Below, one piece after another: positions 1-7,316 of a stretch of DNA of 62,312 nucleotides (its first letter is position 1; each line of letters starts with the position of its first letter). A program made the position numbers and the translations under genes. Origin of the DNA: Rhodoferax sp. (lineage in GTDB: Bacteria; Pseudomonadota; Gammaproteobacteria; Burkholderiales; Burkholderiaceae_C). The notes under the pieces were generated by a model. The model was not told the DNA's origin and did no database searches. It saw nothing but the letters and a program-made list of their open reading frames with translations. The stretch is taken from assembly GCF_028715765.1 (NCBI RefSeq), contig NZ_JAQURE010000017.1, positions 1 to 62,312 of the forward strand. The letters are read 5' to 3'.

Positions 1-1995
1 CAGCAGCTCCATGCGCTCGGCGGTTTCAGAGTCAACGTCAATGGCGGTGATGGCCTCGGCCGCGGCCGGGGCTTGCAGTTGCTCAAAGGCCAGCAGGGTC
101 AGGCGTTCGCCCTCAAACTCTTCCACGGGCCAGGCGCTCAAGCGCACGTGTTCGACTTGGCCTTCGTGGTTGGTAAAGCGCAGCCGGTCTGAGCTCACGC
201 TGACGGTTTCGCGCCCAGACTTGAACAACAGCGCCACGGCCACCGGCACCAGCGGCTCGGGCAAGATGCGGTTGATGTCCAGGCTGGCATGGCCTTCGCG
301 CAGCTGTAAAAACCGCGCCACCGCGCCGTAAGAGTGCACCAGCTCCTGGCGTGCGTTGATCAAAATGGCCGCCGGTGGGGCAAAGGCATGCAGCAGCGCG
401 GCAAAGCCTTGTTCTACAGCGGTGTGCTGCACCCGCGTGCTGCGGCTGCTGGCGCTGCTGCTGGCCAGGGTGGGCGAATAGCCGTAGCCTGAGCCTTTGA
501 CCACGTCCAGCGGCTGGCTGAGGGGCTTGAGCATTTGCCAGATTTTGTGTTTGGCGCTGATCGGAGTGAAGTCTTTTTGCAGCTCAGCGAGCGACTCACT
601 GGAGCCCAAAAACAAAAAAGCACGCGGCAGCAAGGCGTATTGCAGCCGCCGCAAGGCGCGCTCTTGCGCCTGGGCTTTGAAGTAAATCAGCGCGTTGCGG
701 CACACCACCAAGTCCATGCGGGTAAAGGGTGGGTCTGAGAGCATGTTGTGGCGGGCAAACACAATGCACTGGCGCAACTCGTTTTTGACCACAAAGCCGT
801 TGCCGCGTTTGACAAAAAACCGCTCCAGCTGTTGTGGCGAAACCTCGGCGGCAATCGACTCGGGGTAAGTGCCGGCACCGGCAAATTCGACGTTTTGCTG
901 CTCCACATCGGTGGCAAAAATCTTCAGGGCAGGCCAGCGTTTGAGTTGGTCAAAGGCCTCCAAAAACATCATGGCCAGGGAATAAGCCTCTTCGCCCGTG
1001 GACACCGCCGCAGCCCACACCCGAATGGTGTCGCCACCCTGTTTGCGCGCCACCATGGGTTCGATGATTTGCCGCCCCAAAATCTCAAAGGCTTCGCTGT
1101 CGCGGAAGAAACTGGTGACCGGAATCAGCATTTCGCGGCGCAGCACCAGCACCTCATTGCGGTCGTTGCCCAGCAGCTCCAGATAGGCATCGAGCGAGAT
1201 CACCTGGCGCACATTCATGCGCCGCTCAATGCGCCGCATCACGGTGCCGGTTTTGTATTCCTGAAAATCAATGCCACCGAGCTGCAGCAACAGCCGCAAG
1301 ATGCCGTTCAAAGCGGCCTCAGGGCTCATGGCCAGGGCACGCGCGGCGGGCTCTTCAAGCGCCACGGCGGCTTGCACAATGGGCTGGTTGGTGATGTGCG
1401 CCAGCACGCGCGCGCCAATTTCCCCCACCGGCAAAATGGCATCGACCAGCCCGGTGGCAATGATGGAGCGCGGCATGCCGTCAAACTTGGCATCTTCGGG
1501 CGCTTGGGCAATCAAAAAACCCCCCGCATCATTGATGGCCGAGGCGCCGCGCGTGCCGTCTGAGCCGGTGCCTGAGAGCACCACCCCCACAGAATGCTCA
1601 CCATAGTGTTGCGCCACGGACTTGAAAAACACGTCGATGGGCAGCGTCAGGGTGCGCGGGTTTTTGGGCGTGAGGGTGAGCTTGCCCTCGCCCATGTGCA
1701 TGATCGAGCCAGGCGGAATCAAGTAAACCCGGTTGGGCTCGATGGGCATGTCTTGCTCCACCATCACCACCGGCATGGCGGTGTGGCGCGAGAGCAGGTT
1801 GGCCATCATGCTTTTGTGGTCGGGCGACAAATGCTGAATGACGACAAAGGTGGCGCCCGAGTCGCAAGCCAGACCATCAAAGAGTTTTTCCAGCGCCTCT
1901 AGCCCGCCGGCCGAGGCGCCAATGGCCACCACGTGCGCGGGTGACTCTGCGGCTGGCACACCACCGTGCAGCCCTGGAACTTGTTTGGAACACAT
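1..1995 (-). CDS. CheB/CheR hybrid chemotaxis-type signalling protein (3' end beyond window)
   Basis: The first 665 codons are visible and the frame is still open at base 1, so the C-terminus lies outside the window. A CheB-type methylesterase domain comes first (about residues 20-200, with GASAGG, VIQHLSPDH and LSGTGSDG around the catalytic Ser, His and Asp). A CheR-type methyltransferase domain follows (about 215-470, with SFFRD and AAVSTGEEAYS). A PAS-like linker begins near residue 520. In this family the domains modify receptor glutamates or act in hybrid sensory proteins that often end in histidine kinases. The ATG at 1995 was chosen because the CheB domain begins soon after it. The gene is divergent from the CarH-like regulator at 2162. 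Its chemotaxis target cannot be told from this window. Confidence 0.88.
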   Translation of the reverse strand, partial: MCSKQVPGLHGGVPAAESPAHVVAIGASAGGLEALEKLFDGLACDSGATFVVIQHLSPDHKSMMANLLSRHTAMPVVMVEQDMPIEPNRVYLIPPGSIMHMGEGKLTLTPKNPRTLTLPIDVFFKSVAQHYGEHSVGVVLSGTGSDGTRGASAINDAGGFLIAQAPEDAKFDGMPRSIIATGLVDAILPVGEIGARVLAHITNQPIVQAAVALEEPAARALAMSPEAALNGILRLLLQLGGIDFQEYKTGTVMRRIERRMNVRQVISLDAYLELLGNDRNEVLVLRREMLIPVTSFFRDSEAFEILGRQIIEPMVARKQGGDTIRVWAAAVSTGEEAYSLAMMFLEAFDQLKRWPALKIFATDVEQQNVEFAGAGTYPESIAAEVSPQQLERFFVKRGNGFVVKNELRQCIVFARHNMLSDPPFTRMDLVVCRNALIYFKAQAQERALRRLQYALLPRAFLFLGSSESLAELQKDFTPISAKHKIWQMLKPLSQPLDVVKGSGYGYSPTLASSSASSRSTRVQHTAVEQGFAALLHAFAPPAAILINARQELVHSYGAVARFLQLREGHASLDINRILPEPLVPVAVALLFKSGRETVSVSSDRLRFTNHEGQVEHVRLSAWPVEEFEGERLTLLAFEQLQAPAAAEAITAIDVDSETAERMELL

Positions 1996-2137
1996 AAAAA
2001 AACTTTCTGACGCTGTTGAAACCCGCCCTTTTGAAGCACATCCACACCACACTTGAAGCGCTGAAAACGTCAAAATCAGCTGCAATATCGCTTTAATAAT
2101 GAGAGCACTCTGTGCCTTATTATCGCGGTTCGCAGAC

Positions 2138-2152
2138 ATTGTCCTGGACAAT
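2138..2152. promoter_or_regulatory. 15-bp palindrome, candidate operator of the MerR/CarH-like gene
   Basis: ATTGTCCTGGACAAT is a perfect inverted repeat with 7-bp arms and a central T. It ends ten bases before the ATG at 2162. MerR-family regulators bind such dyads and many CarH/LitR genes are autoregulated, so this is a candidate self-operator. No Shine-Dalgarno sequence separates it from the ATG. Binding is inferred only. Confidence 0.4.
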
Positions 2153-2161
2153 CATCAAAAC

Positions 2162-3088
2162 ATGACACAGATCAAGCATCCGGCCTTTACCCAGGCTCAA
2201 GTCGAGCAGCGCACCGGCCTGAGCCGGGAATTGCTGCGCAAATGGGAACTGCGCTACAACTTTCCCCAGCCCAGCCGGGGCGCGCGTGGCCAGCGCCACT
2301 ACAGCGGCGCGGAGATGCAAAAACTAGCACTGATCAGCCGCTTGCTGCCCTGCGGGCTGCGCGCCAGCGCCTTGGTGGCCATGCCCCTGGCGGCCTTGCA
2401 GGCGCGGCTAGACCACCACGCGGTGCAGGCGGCGCAATCCATCAGCCCACACACCCTGACGCAGGCCACGCAGGCGCTGTTGGCGAGCTTGCAACCCGGG
2501 CAAAACCTGGACGCCCCGCGCCTTTTGTTGCAAGCCCAGCTTGACAGCCATGGCTTGAACACTTTTGTGGCCGACTTGATGCCCACCTTCAATGCGGCAG
2601 TGGGGCAAGCTTGGCAGGCGCAGCGCTTGAGCATTGCCGCCGAGCACCACTACACCGCCACACTGCGGGCGCTGGTGCAGCGTGCCTTGCCGCTGCCCGA
2701 CCTGCACCCCAGGCCACCCAAGGTGCTGCTGACCACGCCACCCGGCGAGCTGCACAGCCTGGGCTTGCTGGCGCTGCAGGCGCAGCTGGCGTTACAAGGC
2801 GCCCCGTGCATCAACCTCGACAGCCAGCTGCCCGCGCCCGAGGTGCTGCGCATGGTGCGTGAGGCTGGGGTGGGCGTGGTGGCGATTTCAGCCAGTGTGT
2901 GCATGCCAGTGGCACAGCTCACGTCTTATGTGGCCGAGCTGGTGCAGGGTTTGCCCGCCAGTTGCGCGCTGTGGCTGGGCGGGCAGGGCTGCGCCGCATT
3001 GCCCCTGCCCAGAGCTGCCAATGTCACCCTTTTTCAGGACACCACCGGGGCTGTGAGCCACTGGTTGAGTTTGGCGCAGACTCTGTGA
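2162..3088 (+). CDS. MerR-family regulator with B12-binding domain, CarH/LitR-like photoreceptor candidate
   Basis: The protein is 308 aa. An N-terminal MerR winged helix (residues 8-70, with TGLSRELLRKWELRY and RHYSGAEM) is followed by a helical cap and a Rossmann-type B12-binding domain (about 187-300). Two diagnostic motifs are present. W151 is separated by exactly nine residues from E161-H162, the W-x9-EH motif that contacts adenosylcobalamin in CarH. E196-L-H198-S-L-G201 matches the E/D-x-H-x-x-G lower-axial-ligand motif. In known CarH/LitR proteins the dark B12-bound tetramer represses DNA and light breaks it up. An in-frame ATG at 2099 exists, but the fold starts after 2162. No carotenoid or photolyase gene lies nearby, so the regulon is unknown. 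Confidence 0.8.
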   Translation: MTQIKHPAFTQAQVEQRTGLSRELLRKWELRYNFPQPSRGARGQRHYSGAEMQKLALISRLLPCGLRASALVAMPLAALQARLDHHAVQAAQSISPHTLTQATQALLASLQPGQNLDAPRLLLQAQLDSHGLNTFVADLMPTFNAAVGQAWQAQRLSIAAEHHYTATLRALVQRALPLPDLHPRPPKVLLTTPPGELHSLGLLALQAQLALQGAPCINLDSQLPAPEVLRMVREAGVGVVAISASVCMPVAQLTSYVAELVQGLPASCALWLGGQGCAALPLPRAANVTLFQDTTGAVSHWLSLAQTL

Positions 3089-3097
3089 GTTGCGCCA

Positions 3098-3160
3098 TAT
3101 AGCTACATAATTTGTAGCTTCTTATGCCTTATTTATAAGCGCTACAGGCCAATTTGGCTT
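3098..3160 (+). repeat. S element (short AT-rich Comamonadaceae-type repeat)
   Basis: This is one of about fourteen related copies here. The loose consensus is ATAGCTgCTTgCGC, then about ten bases, then aaGCGCTAgAGgCtgATTTT, with an inner GCGC inverted repeat. This copy fills the gap between the convergent CarH-like and heptose adenylyltransferase genes. Confidence 0.65.
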
Positions 3161-3686
3161 AAAAGTTTCGGATTTTTTTCACCAGCGCAGTGGTGGAGTA
3201 GCCCGCCACAAACGGCAGCGCCAGGGCGCGCCCACCCCATGACGCCACCAGCGCGGTCTCAGGCAGGGTGGCCATGTCGTAGTCGCCACCTTTGACCAGC
3301 AGGTCAGGCCGCACCAGGGCAATCAGCGCTTGCGGCGTGTCTTCGTCAAACCAGGTGACCAAGCTGCTGCTGGTCAGGGCGGCCATCACGCAGGCGCGAT
3401 CCATCTCGTTGTTCAGCGGCCGGTCGGCGCCCTTGCCCAAGCGGCGCGCCGAGGCATCGGTGTTGAGCGCCACCAGCAAGCTGCCGCCCAGCGCACGCGC
3501 TTGCTCCAGGTACATCACGTGGCCGCGGTGCAGCACGTCAAACACGCCGTTGGTAAACACCAGCGGGCGCGGCAGCTGCGCCAGCCGGGCCGGCAAATCT
3601 TGCGGCTGGCACAGCTTGGCTTGCAGAAGGCTGGGGGGCTGGGCAGGCGCGCCGTTAAAGGTATGAACAGAGGGTTTTTTGGGCAT
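3159..3686 (-). CDS. hldC: D-glycero-beta-D-manno-heptose 1-phosphate adenylyltransferase
   Basis: The protein is 175 aa and belongs to the cytidylyltransferase-like nucleotidyltransferases. The signature FTNGVFDVLHRGHVMYL (about residues 44-60) holds the HxGH-type nucleotide-binding loop, and LVKGGDY follows near residue 130. It should transfer AMP to heptose 1-phosphate on the route to ADP-heptose for the lipopolysaccharide inner core, in the cytoplasm. The kinase half found in bifunctional HldE is absent, so this is the stand-alone form. The final codons overlap the adjacent S repeat. The family assignment is firm; the exact sugar substrate is inferred from the family. Confidence 0.88.
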   Translation of the reverse strand: MPKKPSVHTFNGAPAQPPSLLQAKLCQPQDLPARLAQLPRPLVFTNGVFDVLHRGHVMYLEQARALGGSLLVALNTDASARRLGKGADRPLNNEMDRACVMAALTSSSLVTWFDEDTPQALIALVRPDLLVKGGDYDMATLPETALVASWGGRALALPFVAGYSTTALVKKIRNF

Positions 3687-3751
3687 GTGCTTGATGCTAT
3701 CAGCTCAGCCTGGGCGCTTATGCTTGTCTGCATTGAGGGTGACTTTGGTGT

Positions 3752-3843
3752 GGCTGGTGGTGTAGCTGGTGGTGTGGTCACTCTGGCACGGCTGGTGGTG
3801 TGGTCACTCTGGCACGGCTGGTGGTGTGGTCACTCTGGCACGG
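3752..3843. repeat. 26-bp tandem repeats, about three copies
   Basis: Three near-identical 26-bp units (ggctggtggtgtggtcac followed by tctggcac) stand in line, preceded by a shorter degenerate unit. Degenerate versions on the opposite strand also follow the homologous palindromic module near 44930-45050. The tandem block is therefore part of a larger composite repeat. Confidence 0.8.
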
Positions 3844-3850
3844 CGCGGCG

Positions 3851-3964
3851 GCTGGGTCAGGTGCATGCGGTTTTGGGGGTGAATCACGCGCGGGGCGGAG
3901 GTCTAAGTCCGCAGGCACCACTTTCGCGCGCCTTCTCCCCCAAAGCCCGGTCACCTGACCCAAC
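3851..3964 (-). repeat. Palindromic module A of composite repeat, copy 1
   Basis: The module is 114 bp, bounded by gctgggtcaggtg and its near-complement cacctgacccaac. The interior includes a conserved cgcgcgc-rich stretch. The closest copy is at 44802-44916 in opposite orientation, with the same outer flank (gccttatctgtgtggc). No convincing reading frame lies inside. Confidence 0.75.
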
Positions 3965-4030
3965 CACCACGCCTTATCTGTGTGGCCACGACGTGTGCAG
4001 AACTGAATTTTTTACTGGGAGTTAAATAAA

Positions 4031-4085
4031 AATAATAGCAACTTAAGCATGTAATACAAGCTCTACAGGCTGTTTTCTTATAAAT
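4031..4085 (+). repeat. S element between palindromic modules A and B
   Basis: This copy carries AAGCATGTAATACAAGC and TGTTTTCTTATAAATA. It is the centre of the composite repeat at 3752-4265, and its counterpart at 44702-44759 holds the same position in the second composite. Confidence 0.7.
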
Positions 4086-4106
4086 AACGGAGTACCAGCA
4101 ACGTGA

Positions 4107-4238
4107 GGCAGGGTGATTGGGTCAGGCGACCGGGCTTTGGGGTGAAATGCGCGCGAAGAAGGTGCTGGTGTATTGATCCGCCCGCCCCGCGCGTGCTTTC
4201 ACCCCAAAACCGCATGCGCCTGACCCAGTCGCCCTGCC
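4107..4238. repeat. Palindromic module B with 22-bp terminal inverted repeats
   Basis: The left end 4107-4128 and right end 4217-4238 are inverted repeats that match at 20 of 22 positions and carry gggtcaggcg at their inner ends. Between them is a GC-rich core without a coding frame. This looks like a MITE or REP-type element. A fragment of its right half recurs at 44651-44692. With the tandem block, module A and the S copy, it fills the 676-bp gene-free stretch 3687-4362. Confidence 0.75.
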
Positions 4239-4347
4239 GGGTTCCACCCAAAACCCTGAACCCCTGACCCATGACCCATGACCCCCAAAACCACCCGACT
4301 TTGAATCGCATCCGACTGACCGCTCTATCCAAAAACAACCCTCTTGG

Positions 4348-4353
4348 CATAAT
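4348..4353 (+). promoter_or_regulatory. Candidate -10 box giving a leaderless or near-leaderless transcript
   Basis: CATAAT ends ten bases before the ATG at 4363, so transcription would start two or three bases ahead of the start codon. There is no Shine-Dalgarno sequence. A -35 box is not clear. Confidence 0.35.
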
Positions 4354-4362
4354 CCGACCCCT

Positions 4363-5595
4363 ATGAACCTGATCCCCATCAACATTGACTCCATCGTGGT
4401 TGGCCAGCCGCTGCCGTGTGCGCTGCGTGATGAGGGTGGCACGTTGTTGGCTAACAAGGGGTTTTTGGTCAACAACCGGCTTGAACTGCAGGTGATGCTG
4501 GGCAAGCGTGAGCACATCTACATTGACTTTGACCAGTCTGACAACTTTCGCCGTGCCTATGTGAACCGGCTCAACAACCTGGTGATGGAAGACCGCGCCA
4601 TTGGCCAGATTGCAGATGTGCAAATGGCCTCTTATGGCCTGAAAAAACCCAACCCGGCTGACTTTGTAGACGATGCCGACTGGCTCGACCTGCAAACCCA
4701 GGCGCACGGCATTTTGCGCGACACCCAGGGCGACAGCTTTTTGCCCCGGCTGGAGCGGCTGCAAACCGCGCTCGACAAATACACCCAGCGCAACCCCGAC
4801 GGCACGCTGTTTGCCCTGATCAACATTGCTGGCAGCGAAACCCGCCACTACAGCGCCACCCATGCCTTGCTGGTGGCGGTGGTCTGCATGGTGGCCGCGC
4901 GCGAGGTGCTGAAGTGGCCTGAAGACGAGATCAAATCGCTGTGCAGCGCGGCGCTGACCATGAACATCGGCATGACCGACCTGCATGACCGCCTGACGGT
5001 GCAAATTGAGCCGCCCACGCCCGAGCAGATCAAACGCATTGAAACCCATGCTCCGCGCTCGGTTGACATGCTGCAGCAAATGGGCGTGGCCGACCGCCTG
5101 TGGCTGGAGGCGGTGCTGAACCACCGCGCCCAAGTGCCCGGCCCGTTGGCCAAACGCACGCCCGGCAAGCGGCTGGCGCGGCTGATTCAGCGCGCCGACA
5201 TGTTTGCCGCCCGGCTCTCGCCCCGTGCCTCGCGCGCGCCGGGCACGCCGGCCTCGGCCATGCAGTCGTGCTATTTTGATGAGCACCGCGAAATTGACGA
5301 AGCCGGTGCGGCGCTGATCAAAGCGGTGGGCATTTACTCGCCCGGCACCTATGTGCGCCTGACCACCAACGAGGTGGCGATTGTGGTCAAACGCGGCCTG
5401 AACACCACCATGCCCAGGGTGGCAGTGCTGATCAACCGCCAGGGCATGCCCACCGGCGAGCCGATCTTGCGCGAAACCAGCCAGGCCGAATTTCGCATTG
5501 TGGCGAGCGTGCCGCACCGCGAGGTCAAGATCAACCACAACCTCGATCGCCTGCTGGCGCTGACCAAACCCAGCGCGCTGGACCGGCCTTGGTGA
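4363..5595 (+). CDS. HD-domain-like protein lacking catalytic residues
   Basis: The protein is 410 aa. The central part follows the HD-GYP layout: a helix with His (YSATHALL, about residue 167), the position of the HD doublet, a later His (IETHAPRSVDML), and the position of the HHExxDGxGYP motif. The catalytic doublet reads MN instead of HD (ALTMNIGMTDLHD), and the HHE position reads NHR followed by AQVPGP. Metal binding and cyclic-di-GMP hydrolysis are therefore unlikely. An N-terminal DUF3391-like segment precedes the domain. Inference: a regulatory or binding protein derived from an HD-GYP phosphodiesterase. It sits immediately upstream of the copper locus, but nothing shows shared function. 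Confidence 0.7.
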   Translation: MNLIPINIDSIVVGQPLPCALRDEGGTLLANKGFLVNNRLELQVMLGKREHIYIDFDQSDNFRRAYVNRLNNLVMEDRAIGQIADVQMASYGLKKPNPADFVDDADWLDLQTQAHGILRDTQGDSFLPRLERLQTALDKYTQRNPDGTLFALINIAGSETRHYSATHALLVAVVCMVAAREVLKWPEDEIKSLCSAALTMNIGMTDLHDRLTVQIEPPTPEQIKRIETHAPRSVDMLQQMGVADRLWLEAVLNHRAQVPGPLAKRTPGKRLARLIQRADMFAARLSPRASRAPGTPASAMQSCYFDEHREIDEAGAALIKAVGIYSPGTYVRLTTNEVAIVVKRGLNTTMPRVAVLINRQGMPTGEPILRETSQAEFRIVASVPHREVKINHNLDRLLALTKPSALDRPW

Positions 5596-5596
5596 A

Positions 5597-5624
5597 CCAC
5601 TCGGCAGTGGCTTGCTGCTATAAT
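5597..5624 (+). promoter_or_regulatory. Extended -10 promoter of the copper locus with small dyad
   Basis: TGCTATAAT (5616-5624) is a consensus extended -10 box. The ATG of the first copper gene lies at 5633, so the transcript would begin at or within two bases of the start codon. CCACTcggcAGTGG (5597-5610) is a dyad placed where a regulator could block or activate polymerase. No good -35 hexamer is visible, which suits an activator-dependent or extended -10 promoter. Confidence 0.5.
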
Positions 5625-5632
5625 CGCGCCCC

Positions 5633-6007
5633 ATGAACCCCTTGCACACCCTGCGCAACACACCTTGGCTGGCCAAATTGGCCTTGCTGTGGTTTGCTTT
5701 GACGCTGGGTGTGGCCGTGGCCTCGCCCATGGTGCAGCCGCACAACGAGCTGGTCATTTGCACCGGCGCGGGCATGCTCAAGGTGGTGCTGGCAGACGAC
5801 GGCACGGTCACCACCGCGGCCACGTCTGACAGCGCTGACGCGCTGTTTTGCCCGCTCTGCCTGGTGGGCGGCGCGCCCGCCCCGGTGGTGGTTCTCACGG
5901 TTGAACCGCCACACGCTTTAAGCCATGTGCTGCAAAGCATTCCGGCGGCACGCATCGCCGCCCTGACCGCTGCGCCGCTGCCCGCGCGCGGCCCACCCCA
6001 AGCCTGA
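5633..6007 (+). CDS. DUF2946-type exported protein, copper-locus first gene
   Basis: The protein is 124 aa. A membrane/signal segment (about residues 14-31) precedes a small domain with VICTGAG and a CPLC motif (residues about 80-83), the pattern of DUF2946 proteins that usually accompany copper genes. The two-cysteine motif could bind or reduce copper, but that is inference. The likely transcript starts almost at this ATG. A 220-bp gap holding two S elements separates it from the next gene, so it may be partly uncoupled. A second protein of the same type lies at 6773. Confidence 0.7.
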   Translation: MNPLHTLRNTPWLAKLALLWFALTLGVAVASPMVQPHNELVICTGAGMLKVVLADDGTVTTAATSDSADALFCPLCLVGGAPAPVVVLTVEPPHALSHVLQSIPAARIAALTAAPLPARGPPQA

Positions 6008-6034
6008 TTCACCCTGCCGCACATGCTGCGGTTA

Positions 6035-6082
6035 TGAGAGCTACTAGCGCTTATTCCACCAGTGCTAGAGGCTGATTTTGTG
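6035..6082 (+). repeat. S element
   Basis: The copy reads gagctactagcgcttatt through agtgctagaggctgatttt. It is the first of two S copies in the 220-bp gap between the DUF2946 and PCuAC genes. Confidence 0.65.
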
Positions 6083-6137
6083 TTTTGCATCAGCAACAGG
6101 CCGCCACACGTCATGGATGCTTGCAAGATATCAAATC

Positions 6138-6182
6138 AATAGCTGCTTGCGCTTTATTCATCAGCGCTAGAGCCCTTAATCA
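6138..6182 (+). repeat. S element
   Basis: The copy reads aatagctgcttgcgcttta, then ttcatcagcgctagagccc. It is close to consensus, with a GCGCT/AGCGC inverted repeat around a ten-base loop, and is the second copy in this gap. Confidence 0.7.
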
Positions 6183-6227
6183 TTTACAACCCGGTCAATC
6201 TGACCCTATCACCCTGAAGGAAAAACC

Positions 6228-6746
6228 ATGAAACTCAAAACTTTGATCACCGCTGTGGCGCTGGCCACCACCACCCTGTGCGCGTTGGCGCATGACGCCG
6301 TCGAGGTGCAAAATGCCTGGGCGCGCGCCACCGTCAAAGGCCAAATGGCCACCGGGGCCTTCATGACCCTGACCGCCAAAGACGGGGCCAAACTGGTGGG
6401 AGCCAGTTCACCCGTTGCGGGGGTGTCGCAAGTGCATGAAATGAAGATGGACGGCGGCGTGATGAAGATGGCCGAGCTTAAAGGCGGCCTGGAGCTGCCT
6501 GCGGGCAAAGCCGTGGAACTTAAACCCGGTGGCTACCACGTGATGCTGATGGACTTGAAAGAACCGTTGATGAAAGACAGCAGCGTGCCCGTGACGCTGA
6601 TTTTCAAAGATGCCAAGGGCGTGGAAAGCAAGCAAGAGCTCAAGATGCCAGTGGCCATGAGTGCACCCGCTGGCATGGGCAAACCTGCGGCCATGGATCA
6701 CTCCATGCACAACATGCACGGCGATAAACCGGCGGCCAAACCCTGA
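6228..6746 (+). CDS. PCu(A)C copper chaperone
   Basis: The protein is 172 aa with a signal peptide (cleavage near ALA-H21). The PCuAC fold carries the copper ligands: VHEMKM (His and Met), a downstream MKMAEL, and HVMLMDL as the HxM pair. These make up the H(M)x10Mx21HxM pattern typical of periplasmic Cu(I) carriers that feed CuA or other copper sites. The C-terminal tail is Met/His rich (MDHSMHNMHGD), an extra copper-binding segment seen in several homologues. A ribosome site AAGGA precedes the ATG at 6228. The gene is followed after 26 bp by a second DUF2946 protein. Identification is firm; its target protein is not known. Confidence 0.9.
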   Translation: MKLKTLITAVALATTTLCALAHDAVEVQNAWARATVKGQMATGAFMTLTAKDGAKLVGASSPVAGVSQVHEMKMDGGVMKMAELKGGLELPAGKAVELKPGGYHVMLMDLKEPLMKDSSVPVTLIFKDAKGVESKQELKMPVAMSAPAGMGKPAAMDHSMHNMHGDKPAAKP

Positions 6747-6772
6747 TCCCATTGAATTGACCGCCTGAAGCC

Positions 6773-7219
6773 ATGACACCCACCCGCCAGCCTCAAGCCT
6801 TGGCCCGCAGCCCCTGGGTGCTGTGGCTGGCCGTGTGGCTGGCGCTGTTTGGCGCATTGGCCCCCACCGTGTCACACGCGCTGCAATGGGCGCGAGCTGG
6901 CACTCAGGCGGGACTGGTTGAAATTTGTACCACCAACGGGCCACGCTGGATGGCGTTGCCTGCCAGCCTGGCCGTGGCCGATGCTGTACCGATTGACCCG
7001 GCTTCCTCAACACCTTTGGGCGAGCCTGTGTTACCAGCCACGTTGGAGCATTGCCCGTTTTGCCTGCTGATGGCCGAGAGCCTGGCCCCGCCCACAAAGC
7101 TCCAGGTTTTATTTTTGATCTCACCCGGCCATGCCGTGGTGCCAGAGTTCTTCTCCCCCAGCTTTTTGCCTGCCCAAATCACAGCGGCAGCGCATCCCCG
7201 CGGCCCGCCCGCACTCTGA
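6773..7219 (+). CDS. DUF2946-type exported protein
   Basis: The protein is 148 aa. A transmembrane/signal segment (about residues 18-37) is followed by EICTTNGPRWMAL and a CPFCLLM motif, the hallmarks of DUF2946. It is paralogous to the protein at 5633, and each precedes a PCuAC-type gene. The repeated DUF2946-PCuAC order suggests paired work in the periplasm, perhaps thiol-dependent handling of copper; this is inference. Two hairpins follow the stop codon. Confidence 0.75.
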   Translation: MTPTRQPQALARSPWVLWLAVWLALFGALAPTVSHALQWARAGTQAGLVEICTTNGPRWMALPASLAVADAVPIDPASSTPLGEPVLPATLEHCPFCLLMAESLAPPTKLQVLFLISPGHAVVPEFFSPSFLPAQITAAAHPRGPPAL

Positions 7220-7232
7220 GTTTTCATATGTC

Positions 7233-7255
7233 ACCTTGGCTGCTACCGCCAAGGT
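7233..7255 (+). promoter_or_regulatory. Hairpin in intergenic leader
   Basis: ACCTTGGC and GCCAAGGT are perfect 8-bp arms around a seven-base loop, starting 13 bases after the DUF2946 stop. With the T-tailed stem at 7269 it may modulate read-through into the downstream copper genes or protect the mRNA end. Confidence 0.4.
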
Positions 7256-7268
7256 TTGCAGGGTGCGG

Positions 7269-7296
7269 GGCGCATTGCTCCGAGCACGCCTTTTTT
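7269..7296 (+). terminator. Possible intrinsic terminator or attenuator inside the copper locus
   Basis: GGCG/CGCC and TGCT/AGCA pair into a bulged stem followed by six T residues. The stem is short, so termination is probably partial. It would reduce transcription of the second PCuAC gene and onward, unless a further promoter exists. Confidence 0.4.
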
Positions 7297-7316
7297 GACC
7301 ATGAACTCAGGATGCC

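Noticed and set aside
3752..3843. Possible CRISPR array
   Set aside because: The 26-bp units are directly joined with no unique spacers and no cas genes are present.
4078..6126. A 682-codon open frame on the minus strand
   Set aside because: It lies antisense to the HD-like gene and the first copper gene and runs through repeat DNA. Its composition (many His, Gln, Arg) is typical of a high-GC shadow frame.
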